Below are positions 10,565 through 22,450 of a DNA stretch of 64,000 nucleotides, in pieces. Under the pieces are notes generated by a model. It ran no database searches. It was not told the origin of the DNA and worked only from the letters and a program-made list of their open reading frames with translations. The stretch lies in contig OZ024931.1 in assembly GCA_964017235.1 (NCBI GenBank), positions 120,229,530 to 120,293,529 on the forward strand. Reading direction: 5' to 3'. This DNA comes from Sabellastarte sp. h YS-2021. Taxonomy: Eukaryota; Annelida; Polychaeta; Sabellida; Sabellidae. The position numbers and the translations under genes are program-made. Every line of letters begins with the position of its first letter. The first letter of the stretch is position 1.

Positions 10565-13160
10565 CATTTGCATTGCAGCAAAATCAATCTGTGCTTTGGA
10601 TGGTAGCATAATAATACAGGGAAAATTGAGCTAATATGGAGTAAAAAAAAATGTCGAATTTGCCACAGTATATGAAATGCGCCATCAGAGTGGTGGGGGC
10701 AGCACCGTTTAAACGTAACACAAAATAATTTATCAATGGGTGACAATGTTGTATTAGGAGACATCAGAGGCCTAATGGCTATAATCCAGTCAAAAAATTA
10801 CAGATGTGTAAAGAATTTCTCTAATTGCTATAATCCAGTCAAAAAATTATGGATGTATAAAGAATTTCTCACAAAAATTACAAATGTGTACAGAATTTCT
10901 TACAAGTCCTGGAAATTAAAGGTGGTTTTCCACATACCCATACTTTGGCGAATATCAAATTTCCTACTCTAAAACACAACCAACAAAAAAGAACTTGTGG
11001 GAATATAAAAATAAATGAATCCAGTGAAAGGTATCAGAGGGGGTTTCAGGTCTAAATAGCGATTTTCCGTCAAAACAAATTAATACAGCGAAACTTTATC
11101 ATTTATTTCTAATTATGAAACATAAGTTTAAGTCTACTCTTAAAAATATGAATATAAACTTATTTGCAGTTTATGTTGTACATATTTTCAAACTGAAATA
11201 AACCAATAAAGAATGTAAAATCCATTAAACTGAAATATTACAGGAAATAAAATGGCAGCGAGCTCATAATTCTGAATATTAACCACATATGGTCATATAC
11301 AGACAAAAATATTTCCACCACACAAGGTGTCAAGAAAGAGAAAACAAACTAGAGGACTATGTAAAGAGATTTCCCCCAGCAATCAAGCATTTTTGTGGTC
11401 ATCTTGAGTGGTTACAGTAGCACGACATCAAGCCTATTTCTCGTCATTGGATGTTCCAAAACAGCCTCTGTGGTCAGACTAAGTAGTCTAGTATTTTGAC
11501 ACAATTTCCAGACACTTAGTTGTCTCTTGTTTACCAATGTCATAGTTCAAATAAAAAGACAATTGCAAACTGTCCGACTTCAGTTCCCATGACAATATAT
11601 CATTACAGCTGCTATGCTGGGCTTTTACTTTTGTTTTTGGCTTCAATGGAAAATTACATATTAATGGATCAAATTCTTTCTGGAAGTACCTTCAGTTTTA
11701 CAGGCCTGTACAATAGATCTAAGTGACTTTTATCAGCTAGAATGTCAGATAAACAGGAAGAAATAGGAACATAAAAGAAGTATAAAAGACTCTGCAATTC
11801 TCAATATGCAAAAAGTTTGTTTTGACACCATATTCATTATCGCCGTGGCATTTCACATGGAATGGGATTGCCAATGACATTTCAAAGTGGGTCACAATCA
11901 CTGATCCTTGTAAACACACACACCCCCCCACCCCACCCCCCACCCCCGTCTTAATCTCTTGTCCTTTTTACAGAAAATGTTTGTCAATACTTTGTGTAAC
12001 TACTTAGATAAAGCAAAAAATCAACCACATTTGACAAGAACAAAATGAAACCACATTATTACTACAGTAAAATGATATAAATATCAATTGATCAATCTTC
12101 AAAACAAGGATGTTCTGCATATTAAAGCCAATATTATATACTGAATTTAAAGCTGGAAGAAGGTTTTAGTCCAAAGAATTATGTTTAAGACCACAAAAAT
12201 ATAGAGTTTCTAGCTTAAAAAGATACCCACTATTAGTGAAACCCAAAACAGACCTGCTTTTCTTTAGAGCTTCATAAAAGAACAAAAGTAGGAACTCTTA
12301 AAACCTGACAATAATAAACTGGATTAAAAGAAAGCAAAGAAAAAATCTGTAACAAAAGATGAAATGATACAGATGTAAAAGCCAACTGTTAAGCTTGCAG
12401 TAAGTTGAGGGTGCTTCAACTCTGTGTTAGTGTACTGGATTCTAGAGGGTTCCTCATATCCCTGATTCCGTGGCAATATTATCCGTGTTATGAGCAAGAA
12501 AATATTATTTCCCTCCCCCACCAATGCAAACCTCAAAAGGTTACAGCTAAGACACATAATGCCAAATCATTATTTTTGCTTGGCACTCAGGCAACGAACT
12601 GGGTATAAGTATTAATAATAAAGACTCTTTCAGAGAAACTTGCACTACAATTTCAAGTACTTTTAACAGTCTTGGGTAGATTTATGAAAGTCTACTTATC
12701 TACAAATAAAATTAAACAGATACCACTGACGTGGCTAGACTATCAGAACTGTACTATGTAGGCCTTCAAAATCATTAGACTGCAACCACCAATACAATAC
12801 TCCCGTGTTATTTGATAGTGAGGAAAATCTCTTATTATTGTTATTTGAATTGTGGGGTATTCATTCTGAATTTGTGATTTCTAAGACAATGTCCAGATAT
12901 CTATCTAATCTGTGACAGAAATACAGGTAGATTTTACATTTTTTTGCTTACTGTTAAAGGTTAAGGATCTCTTTAGCAAAACGAATGTGTTGCGGTGAAT
13001 TCCACAATGTTTTTTAAAACTCCATATTAATCTATAATTAACATTTCAGGTATAACAACAAGACCATCGAATGTCTTACTAAAATCACAAAAACACAACT
13101 CTTTACAGGCTGGTGGCCAAGCAGATAAAATCACTGAAATGATGGGTTTTAAGTACTTAC
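10565..13160. other. Intron sequence with a short local repeat
   Basis: At 10,780-10,900 a short motif (CTATAATCCAGTCAAAAAAT, then AAAGAATTTCT) occurs twice with a third partial copy. At 11,918-11,946 there is a C-rich run. No supported gene. Confidence 0.35.
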
Positions 13161-13266
13161 TTGATATAGACATAGACACACAGTAGGACCACAAAGAAGA
13201 CTAGTATGCACACACTGACACCCGCCGCTATATGGGCTGTTCTCACATTGCGGTATTGTACTTCCA
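13161..13266 (-). CDS. Transmembrane exon of the neuregulin-like protein
   Basis: 106-nt exon with a strong acceptor (CTATCTGTTTCAG) and a GTAAGT donor at 13160-13155; phase 1 in, phase 2 out. It encodes EVQYRNVRTAHIAAG, then a hydrophobic run (VSVCILVFFVVLLCVYVYI) long enough for one membrane helix, then a split Lys codon. The extracellular side is polar and the next exon begins with Lys and Arg, so the predicted orientation is N-outside, as in neuregulins. Only about 18-22 residues lie between EGF Cys6 and the helix when the 17.7-kb cassette is skipped, a short stalk suitable for shedding. Confidence 0.88.
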
Positions 13267-13269
13267 CTG

Positions 13270-15770
13270 AAACAGATAGGAGTCAAGGTCAAAATGGTGT
13301 TGAACACCCTGTGTCAGCAAAAGTTAAAAGTGAGTTTTTGAAAATATTTTGATATCATATACTGTGATAGACCTCTACCAACTGTTGTCAAAGAGAAACA
13401 TATACATTAAACTCTGTATGACTATAGAACCTCCAATAATCCACATGATTTTAAGCTAGTTACAGCTGACAATGTCATCTATTTGTACTTGCAAAATTAG
13501 AGCAGTTTTTTGACAGTGGGGCTTCAAAACTGATTTTTTAACCTAAACCTAGTCCACTTTTATCAGAATATTTTACACATTGTGATACATATGAAGTTAA
13601 AACAAACCCAGACTGGGCACAATAAATACATGCTGTTAGTACTGAATGTTTTACAAAATATATTGAACAAAAGCCATTGTCCGTCCATCAAACTATTTCC
13701 ATGGTATTTCTTATACAATGGGTGTGAGTTACGAACTTCACAATGTCACGAACAGAAAGAATTCATCATTTGTGGTCACAAATGATGGTCATATCTCAAA
13801 ACTGATCCCGTATTCTGGGTAAAATGTACACTTAAACTCATACTCAAATCTGATGTTAGGATACTAAGTTTACTGAATATTTCAGAACGATTTAATATAA
13901 AGTTGAATTCAAAGTTCAAAAAAGCATGTTATTGGCTAAAGCAAAATTTGTGTACAAGAAATAGATCATTAAGAAAACAGCTTGTAACATTTGAAATGAG
14001 GACTTTACTGTGACACTTTACTATATTGAACACTACACTCTCTTCATATATGCCCACCATCTGAGTGCAACACCATCATATCACAATGAAAGTCTACAAA
14101 ACACTAGTGGGCATTCCAGTCACCACAGGCAAGGACAGTCTCTAGTTTTTTATGACATGTGGCAGAAAAGAAGTGACAAATGACTGGCCTGATAAACTAT
14201 TTTTGATGCACTTACAACAACAGCTGTTGACCTCTTTGGTACAACTTGATGGTGTGAAAGATACAAACGTGCCCAAGAAAATTTTCTGTAACTTATCAGT
14301 TCACCAAAGGCTGTAAGCTACTGAGGGGGCAGTTCCTCTAATAAGCTACTGAAAAGTTGGAAACTGTATTTTTAACCTTCCCCAACCAGTTATTGTTTAT
14401 AACTGGTATCTGGTGGTTAACAGTGGGTTTTTTATTCATTTACAACTGTTTCCTGATATTATTTTGCTTGTAGTCATTTATACTCAAATAGAATCTGTGA
14501 AGTTTTTACTTAAAGTTATCAATACTTGTGCCATACTGAGTGTGGAATTTCTCCATCAATGTCATGAAAGTTGAAATAGTCTAGAAAACATACATGACAA
14601 AGACGCTTTGCTGTTGTAGATTTAAAAAGAAAAACAGAAATTAGTTCAACCAAACTGCAAGCTAGTGAAGACCTTAACAAAGCCACAACATGACTGCTTC
14701 TTAAATATAGGTTACTACTTTATCAAGATATGAGCTATTACAGAATCTAGCACAAATGAACTTAAAGTTTGCGGGGGGGGGGGGGGGGGGGGAACCTTTC
14801 AATTGTTCAAAAACAAAGGCAGTGTTACCATTTATATAATCCAAGGGATATTTTTTTTGTCAAAAAGAGATCTTCACACTTCCACACTGTAAGGATGCTC
14901 TACTGACGTAAATAGGCGTGCCCACTCATTTGTACATTTGGGGGTAAAAAGCAGTACAACTGGTATCAAATGTTCTGTACTGGTACAGATTTTACATCTG
15001 CATAAACAAAAACTTTAAACTTGGTGAATGAAACTCTCGAAAAAAAATAGTAATGCTATACCAATACTTTAATAAACTGTCTAAGAGATTTTGAAAATTT
15101 TACTGTGATCGTAAAAGATTTCCAGATTCATGGATAATTTGTTCTTAAAAACACAATTTTGATTAGTAATCACTGAAAACAATAAACACTAATAAAAGCA
15201 TGGGAATACACACTGCTTATAATATGGCCAACTGTGCTTTCTGTAGCCTTCATTTAAGAGTCTTTTGTCAAGTACTGACAAACCTTTAAACTTTATCAAA
15301 TTGAAAAAAAATATATTTTTGATGTGTAAAAGAACACAAAAGTCATGCCAGACTGGCAGTATCATAAAAATAATGAAACATTTTTGCAAAGCTATAGACT
15401 CTACAAAAGTTCTTTAAAACACAGAGGGGTGAATTTACTAGTCAGTGAATTAACTTAAAATATAAAATATTCCTGCAATATTAAAGGAAAAAAAAGATTT
15501 TTTTCTTCAGTTAAATCAAAGTGGAAAATGGAAACCCATGAGAAAAACAGGATGATCTGCTATAATCTATTACAAAATAAGTAGATCCACCAACAATATC
15601 TTAGCACAGATATGTATTTTATTAAAATATTAAAGGGAAACATCATTATTATTCAAGAAACAAAATACACAGAAGATTCTGGAAAAAGAATGAGCAGTTT
15701 TAACTCTATATCAGACAATGTACCTTATTGAATTTCAAGTGGGTCAAAAATACTTCCAATGGCACTTAAC
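13270..15770. other. Intron sequence
   Basis: No gene seen apart from the G run annotated separately. A consensus donor on the minus strand near 14,211 has no phase-compatible acceptor. Confidence 0.35.
14773..14792. repeat. Poly-G run (20 G)
   Basis: An uninterrupted run of 20 G on the plus strand. It could form quadruplex structures and is a common sequencing-error site. Confidence 0.9.
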
Positions 15771-15773
15771 CAG

Positions 15774-16569
15774 GGGCCGATTTCATAAAGGGACTTAGAC
15801 TTAGCCAAGTTTTTGGCTAATTCAGGGACTTAAATCTAAGACTTTGGTCTTAGCTATGCCTGGGACTTAAATGGATTTCACAAAGGGTGACTTAGCTAAG
15901 TCCAAGCTTATCAAATAACCACAGTGGTTTTCTGTGTCATAGTCAGGGACTTAAATCTAAGACTTTGGTCTTAGCTAGGTCTGGGACTTAAATGGATTTC
16001 ACAAAGGGTGACTTAGCTAAGTCCAAGCTTATCAAATAACCACAGTGGTTTTCTGTGTCATAGTCAGGGACTTAAATCTAAGACTTTGGTCTTAGCTAGG
16101 TCTGGGACTTAAATGGATTTCACAAAGCCTGACTTAGCTAAGTCCAAGCTTATCAAATAACCACAGTGGTTTTCTGTCTCACATGACTTTTTATATCCTT
16201 CATTTGATGCCTTTTATCTAAGGATCAGTACTGTTTTGAAATAGAAAACCTTATTACATCATATACACTTCCCCAAGACTACTTCGGTAGGGTGTTCTGT
16301 ATAATTATATATTATTTACAGCCATTTCAGATTCTGAAGTGGAGAAAAGTTTATGGCGGCCATATTTAAGTCCTCTTTACAAAATTTAAGCCCACTACCT
16401 CCTAGACTTAAAGTTAAGCCCTCTGACTTAGCAATTTCATGGACTTAGCTGCTTTGTGAAATCTGCTAAGTCTAAGACCACAGACTTAACATTTTGTTGA
16501 CACAATTTAAGACCAAAGATTTAAATTTAAGTCTAAATCTGGACTTAAGTCCATTTGTGAAAGCGGCCA
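15774..16569. mobile_element. TIR element with GGGCCG ends and 3-bp target duplication
   Basis: Left end GGGCCGATTTCATAAAGGGA, right end (complement) TGGCCGCTTTCACAAATGGA, flanked by CAG on both sides (15771-15773 and 16570-16572). The inside is full of GGACTTA/TAAGTCC words in both orientations. It contains three tandem copies of a 121-bp unit. No coding capacity, so non-autonomous. Confidence 0.85.
15823..16183 (+). repeat. Three tandem 121-bp units
   Basis: Copies begin at 15823, 15944 and 16065, each starting CAGGGACTTAAATCTAAGAC. They are nearly identical, so the amplification is recent relative to the element's ends. Confidence 0.9.
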
Positions 16570-16572
16570 CAG

Positions 16573-17590
16573 GATTCCTAGATAACGGGAAATTTCAAAT
16601 AGAAAATGCTCTCTACAGACCTCATATGTTTCCGCTCAAACAGGGAATTTTATTTATTGGTCTTACTTGATGGGTTTTGACTATAAAGTAAATAGTAAGT
16701 CTGTTGACGTCAAAGCAGTTCCAAAGGTCAAATTTATGGTTTCACGTCCTGTTCAATAGCCAGCAAAGCAGCTCAAATGCTTGCATGTATATCAATGACT
16801 AGTCAGAAGAGTTAAACAGGGGAAGACCATGCACTAAAACAGAGTGAACACCAAATACCAATATATTCCCATCACCCTGGATTATAGCTTCAAAAACATG
16901 CCACAAGCAAACTTCAGGTGTTTATATAATGTGGCAATGTTTTCCAATTTTCCTTAATTTAGGACTGACCATCTTTAAAGATATATACATATAGCTCAGG
17001 TGTTATTATATTCAAATGAAAACATGACAGAAGCCACAAAATGTACACCCAGTTCCCAAAACTAAAATTCTATCTTAAACATTACTGGAAACATGCTTCC
17101 ATAAAAACACCTGGGCTATATTGTATGTCAGAGAGGAGCAATGGCTTGAAACAGCAAGTCCTGGAAATGACCCCACTCCTAAATTCTGAAGTCTGAGAGT
17201 GCAAAGGTTACAGTTCAGGGTTTTCATGTCCTGGGCTTCTGTTACCTTTTACAGATAAGAGTAATGTATACAGTACATTCAGATGTAGTCTCTTCTACCA
17301 CCATAGTCTGTAATCTCAGTAAGTACAGAGGGCTGTAGGCACCACACCGGTACAATACTATCAGATAACCTCAGATACACAACTTCTTCAAACTTGGTGG
17401 AAAAAAATTTCAAAATCAGAGTCCAGAAATAAGGAAGTTCTGATAATTTTACATAGAGTCATGTGTTACATGATGAAAATACATACTCATGTGATGACAG
17501 CTGTAGAATTTTTATTAATATGGTGTATCGGCTAGCATTGTTCCATCATTGGTGTGAATAGACAAGATATATCACATGAGTCTCAACCAT
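16573..17590. other. Intron sequence, nothing seen
   Basis: No exon or repeat that I can define. Confidence 0.35.
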
Positions 17591-17596
17591 AGGACA

Positions 17597-17880
17597 GGTA
17601 TATAGATATTTTAAGGTCAAGGTTGGGATATTTTATGTCCGCTTCAACAGCTGAAGCAGAGAGACTATACAGAACTTACACGGGTTCTGGGACATTACTG
17701 GTGGGTACAACTTGTGGGGACGTCGTCGGCTAAATGGTCTGGACTTAGTATGCTGGAGGACTAGTGGGTCATGTGACCTTGCCACTGCCGCCCCCGCTGT
17801 TTGGATGTGCGGGCGTTGGTGAGTGGCAGTTGTGTAAGTATGATTTCCTAACCGCTGAATCTTGGCATGTCTGCGGAGAC
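17597..17880 (-). repeat. SINE-like sequence overlapping the candidate cassette exon
   Basis: Read on the minus strand, 17,640-17,597 (CTGTTGAAGCGGACATAAAA onward to CCTTGACCTT) matches the 3' end of the SINE at 59,373-59,526 (CTGTTGAACGGGACGTTAAA). Near 17,870 an A-box-like CAGCGGTTAGGAAAT resembles CAGTGGTTAGCAAGT of that SINE. The middle is longer than in that copy, so it may be a different subfamily. Confidence 0.5.
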
Positions 17881-17913
17881 GGTATTGTGTGAAGCGAAAC
17901 CGGTACCAGACTT
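17680..17913 (-). CDS. Candidate 234-nt basic juxtamembrane cassette exon, partly SINE-like
   Basis: Acceptor GGTTTCAG and a perfect GTAAGT donor (17679-17674) bound 234 nt (78 codons) that stay open in phase 1 in, phase 1 out, exactly what is required between the microexon and the transmembrane exon. The peptide starts EVWYRFRFTQYRLRRHAK and ends near SRRRPHKLYPPVMSQNP. It is strongly basic with RLRR and SRRR clusters that could be proprotein-convertase sites. The segment is much richer in GC than its surroundings. Downstream on the same strand (17,640-17,597) is the 3' end of a SINE, and the start of the exon contains an A-box-like stretch, so the exon may be an exonised SINE, or a SINE with accidental splice sites. 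Coding use is unproven. Confidence 0.45.
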
Positions 17914-20900
17914 CTGAAACCATTGCTAGTGTTTAAAGTTACATGTGCAAGCAGTGACAAACTATAGGCTGGAACAGGCAGGCTGTTGGATATTGGCTAT
18001 TGCTTTAAACTAAGTGAAAATGAATTCAATGAAAATGACCACTGTAAGTTCTGCATTAATTTTTAACACAAATTTTACATAGAAATGAAAACATTCTCTT
18101 CATAATAGCTATTTGACTGATCAGATTTTTGAATCAGACAATTAGAAGAGAAGGTATATTTCAGTGATAATTACATTAAATAATGCTACAACACATTAGA
18201 CTATTTAATTCTGCAAACCAGGTTAGTAGTGGAAAATCTCTATTGTCTGAAGATATTTCTTTCTTAAACATTCCCATTAACCATCTGATTAAACTTACAT
18301 TTATATTTATTTCTTCTTTTTTACCTGATTTCATTCAAGTTTACACTGTATTTAATGTTTTTCTTTTGAAAAAAAAAATCTTTAGTGAATATAGACAGAC
18401 AACAGAGCTTCCATTTACATTCCTTTAGTCTAAATTTGAAAGATATACAGTCACAATGTTAGTTGATGAAAAGCTGGAAAAAGTTAAAATAATTTATACA
18501 GATGGCTTTTTCTTTGGTAAAGCACCCAAAAAATATTTCTGTTTTTTATATATGGTAATTTAGTTTTAGTAGAAGAATAATATAAAGGTCTGAAAACATT
18601 TTATGCAGTTAAAATTCATGTTAACTGGTGTGGGCAGAAATGATGGACTTTCAAAAATGCCAACTATTTTAAGTTCATTGAGCCAATAGAAGGTCCGTCT
18701 CCTCTGTAGGCGGGTGTGATCATATTCTATCTCATTAAATTAACCAACCACTTAGAACCACACCAAAGAAAACGTTTTAATCATAAAAAAGCAAAGGATT
18801 TTTAGTTCATTAATTATACTTGCAATTCTGTAAGATAACAAAACTGTCATTGAGTACAGACAAAAAAAAATATTAACAAGAAATGTGCTTTGGGGTGAAA
18901 ATTTCATAAAACCTGAAAATCAGGTAGATTATAAATATGATTAATAACCCATTTTAATAAAATCTGTAGATAAATTAAATATCAAGACAAGACTACACTC
19001 ATTGTTAAAACTCATTTTATCGGAAATATATTACAACTCTTTTCAAGCTAACCGCAATGAATAGAAGTTTAAATGGGTTAAATTTTCTATTACATGTTCT
19101 TTTGTGTAAAATGTTTTCAAGATAATCATGTTAATATTCATACAAAATGATTTAGTAATAGATAATATGTTAGGCTGGTAATTAACCTAAATGTGGCAGT
19201 ACAATTAGTAAAGAAATTACTTCACTGTAAATCATCTATTAGTTACAAGTTAAACCAAATCACAGTCAAAATTTTGGCACAAGCCACATAAACAAAAATT
19301 AAAGAAAAATTGACTTTCTTTATCATGTTGAAGATTTAAGGTTATTTTGATTAACATCAGGTCTAGTGATGGAGGAATCCAGTGCTATGTCACTGTAAAC
19401 CAATGGACTACATAGAGCAGGCGAAGAACTTAATCAGACAAAAGAAAACTTCCTGGATTTGATCCCAGGTACCCAGGCATGGGAGGCCAGTGTGAAAACA
19501 GTAGACACTGTTAAAACCTGCAAAATATGCTGACATTTAAATGTCATGATTAAAAGTTGTCTTTTTCAGATCTCTGTAAAAAAGATATGAGTTTCCCCGT
19601 TTTCCCCTGAAATGACACTTTGTATAGAAGATTGACTGTGCTTCAGTAGCAATACATTTCACACCAACTGATATTCACATCAAGGAATATAAAATTATGG
19701 GGAAATAAAACTTTCCTCACTTGCTATATATAACACAATGATACAGAAAAGGGAAATCTAAAATAAAAAAATAAAATTTTATTGCAGGCGAATGTTGATC
19801 TGAGAACTCCAGTGTAACTATTCCATTGTCTTGCTTAGTTGGTTTACTATCTTACTATCGGTTACACAAATTCAACCAAAAGCCCCATTCCATACAGTTT
19901 TGCTCAGAAAAATTACCAATTTAATAAACCACTTTTTAAAAACTTTAGCCATATTTACTATTAATTCGATAAACCTCAATAAATGCTAAATAAATGTCAT
20001 TAAAGTAACAAGTATAATTTGGTTTCTGCCATTAGTAACAGTATTAAGGTGTCACTTTTCCATGTTACATGGGGGGATGGGGGGGGGGTACATTGAGTAT
20101 ATCATAATACTTATAATGTTTTTACAGGTAATATTAGCACATTTTTGCCGCTCTTTTATGATTTCCTGATATATTTGCAATTTGATATGTATCACTACAC
20201 TGTGTAGTTCAAACAAGAATATTTCTGAAAAAAAATAGCCAGGTAGGTAGTTACATGTTTAGACCAGTGGATTGCAAAATTGATGTGAGTGCAACGTAAA
20301 GCTTAATTTGGTGTAATGAAATTACAAAAAAAAAAAACCCATCAGAATTCAGGATAACTTTAAAACTTTTGGAAAAGACTAAATTGATTTTGTGCCTGAA
20401 TCAATATCAATGGATGTCATTAAGTTCAAAGTAAGTATATCTACAAAAAAAAATTCAACAATACTGTCATCTTTCAATTAATGTGAAACTTCTACTGCCA
20501 ATACAAATAATGTTGAACTGAATTCACATATTTGCAATCTTATAACTTTCAGTTTTATCAAAAAAAATATATCAGAAGGAAACAAATTCGATTGAGAAAC
20601 CTCATTTCCTCTTACATAATGTGTGACCAAGTACCAGTTCAAAACTGTTAAGTGAAATGTAAAATATTCCGGCAAAATATTGTTAGTTTACCAAGATGAA
20701 GCATATTCTTAGGTTATAGGGTATTTAATTATACTGCACTTGCAGCTTACATTTGCATAAGAGCAACTCACACACAAGAGACTTTACATATAAATTACTT
20801 GGTTTAAGGTAGTAGACATATTTGTTAAAACTGCATTGTAACAAGGTATTAAAGTAGGTTACTTATGCACAAGGAAGAAGGATGGTTATTTATGTCACGC

Positions 20901-20947
20901 ATACTTCAAAAAGCAAGAAGCAATCATTTAAAATCCTTAACAATTAC
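17914..20947. other. Intron sequence with a decayed SINE
   Basis: AT-rich. At ~19,410-19,510 a GGATTTGATCCC B-box-like word and adjacent sequence suggest a heavily decayed tRNA-SINE. A G-rich run sits at ~20,070-20,090. Nothing else seen. Confidence 0.3.
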
Positions 20948-20959
20948 CTGCATCGATCT
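20948..20959 (-). CDS. 12-nt juxtamembrane microexon
   Basis: A good acceptor (CATTTTTCCAG) and a GT donor (CAG/GTAATT) enclose exactly 12 nt. Phase is 1 in and 1 out, so it adds four codons between the EGF exon and the transmembrane exon: with the borrowed base the junction reads Q-I-D-A before V-E-V. Skipping it also keeps frame (the junction codon becomes Leu), so it is a potential optional microexon. Vertebrate NRG genes vary at this juxtamembrane stalk by small alternative exons. The donor is not consensus at +5. The evidence is phase and splice-site quality only, so RNA support is needed. Confidence 0.6.
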
Positions 20960-22391
20960 CTGGAAAAATGAAACGTTTAAAACTTTATAGGTGAATGATT
21001 TAATAGTGGCAATACAATGCTATTAAACTGTGGTTTTAAAACATCAAGGCGTTCAAAAGAGATGACAATATTATTCTGTTTCTATAACGACTATTACATG
21101 GAGGAATTGTAAATTAATTGATCAGAATGTCAGGAAGCAAAAGTCGAATGAAAAATCATTCAGGTTTTCTCCTTTAGTGTATTGTTCTTATGTTTGAAAT
21201 TATCATAATATTGAAATAAAGAATGGTGTATTAAAACAGGTATTTGACAGGACAAAGGTCAAAGTTAGGGCTGTTATGTCACATTTAACAGCCAAGGTCA
21301 ATACTCGGGCCAACCCTCAGCATTGTCAATTATAGGAGTTGAACCAGTTGGCATCAAATTGTAGTACATGTAATTAAGTCTAAATCCCACAAAGTTGTTA
21401 GGATAAGAAATGTAAAAATAGTACTTACTACTTTAGATTAAGACTATTATGGCTGTTAAGATTAAAAATCTGATATTATCATGGAAAACTTTAACATTAA
21501 CTTCACAGAAATTACTTAATGTCATAAGGATAACGTCTAAACTATCAAACAAGTAAAAACACAAAAGCTGTACTTTCGAGTTTCTGATCAACATTCTTCT
21601 GCACATGTTAGTTCATTCAACCACACACAAAGCAAACAAATTGATACAGTAACACACTGACAAAAATGCTTCTAATCTGAAAGCTTAGTACTAATGTGAT
21701 TGATAATCCACACTGCAATGCTTCATGTACCAACAAATTATCCATTTTTCATCCTTTTCCCCACTTTTATCAAGTATTCGTAAGTTTTTCTCTGGCACCA
21801 AATAAAGTTAATAAACAGGAGATATTTTTATTGAGACATTCCTTTCTGAAATTGCATGATACCGAGACATTTTGAAAAATTTATTGTAAATTGCAAGACT
21901 ATGAAATATTCAAAAGCAATACAACTAAGAGTGCATCCCATTATGTCTTACTCTAGTTGAAAGATGTACAACGTCTTTAGGTTTTAAAAAATTGAAAAAC
22001 GATAATCAGAGTGAAAGTGTTGTTTTAGCAATAAAATACATTTTTAGGAAAAGTTAAACAAGGGAAGAGTTTATTTACAGTCCTATTCCCCTTTTCATCC
22101 AAAATTTCTATGATAAAAATCATCAAACCCCTTGTAATTCTCCCGTACTTGCGATTTCTTTTTAATTAATCGTGAAAAACACCTCTCCTATTCTTCACAG
22201 ATTTTCTTTTTTCTGAACAAAACCTATTTTTTCCAAGATGCCATAACATTGAGGTTACAGTGTTTATTACCTTCATTTTTTTTTGTTTGTTAAACTGTAA
22301 CACTGCAGTGTGGGAACCATTCCTAACTACAATGACAAAATATCAGACAATATTGTGAGTTTTTGAAGGGGTTACTAGTACCACTACTTAC
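20960..22391. other. Intron sequence with a SINE fragment
   Basis: At 21,253-21,350 there is a diverged 3' fragment of the 59.4-kb SINE family (CAAAGTTAGGGCTGTTATGT, then AACAGCCAAGGTCAATACT). Otherwise featureless. Confidence 0.35.
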
Positions 22392-22450
22392 GTATTTGAG
22401 GATCTATATAGACTTGTTCACATCTTCTCCCTTCCCATTCATCTGGGCAA
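22392..22450 (-). CDS. Neuregulin-like exon: end of EGF domain (Cys5-Cys6)
   Basis: 59-nt exon, acceptor TTGTGTTGTAG, donor GTAAGT at 22391-22386; phase 2 in, phase 1 out. It encodes CPDEWEGRRC followed by EQVYIDPQI. Joined to the upstream exon it completes a six-cysteine EGF domain with C-N-C and an eight-residue Cys5-Cys6 loop; vertebrate neuregulin has C-K-C-PNEFTGDRC, the same spacing with the aromatic, Gly and Arg in the same places. In vertebrate NRG genes this is the exon position where alternative alpha and beta EGF tails are swapped; I saw no second copy here. The nine residues after Cys6 begin the juxtamembrane stalk. Confidence 0.92.

Noticed and set aside
14205-14260. GTAAGT donor on the minus strand before the membrane exon
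   Set aside because: No acceptor gives phase 1 in and phase 1 out.
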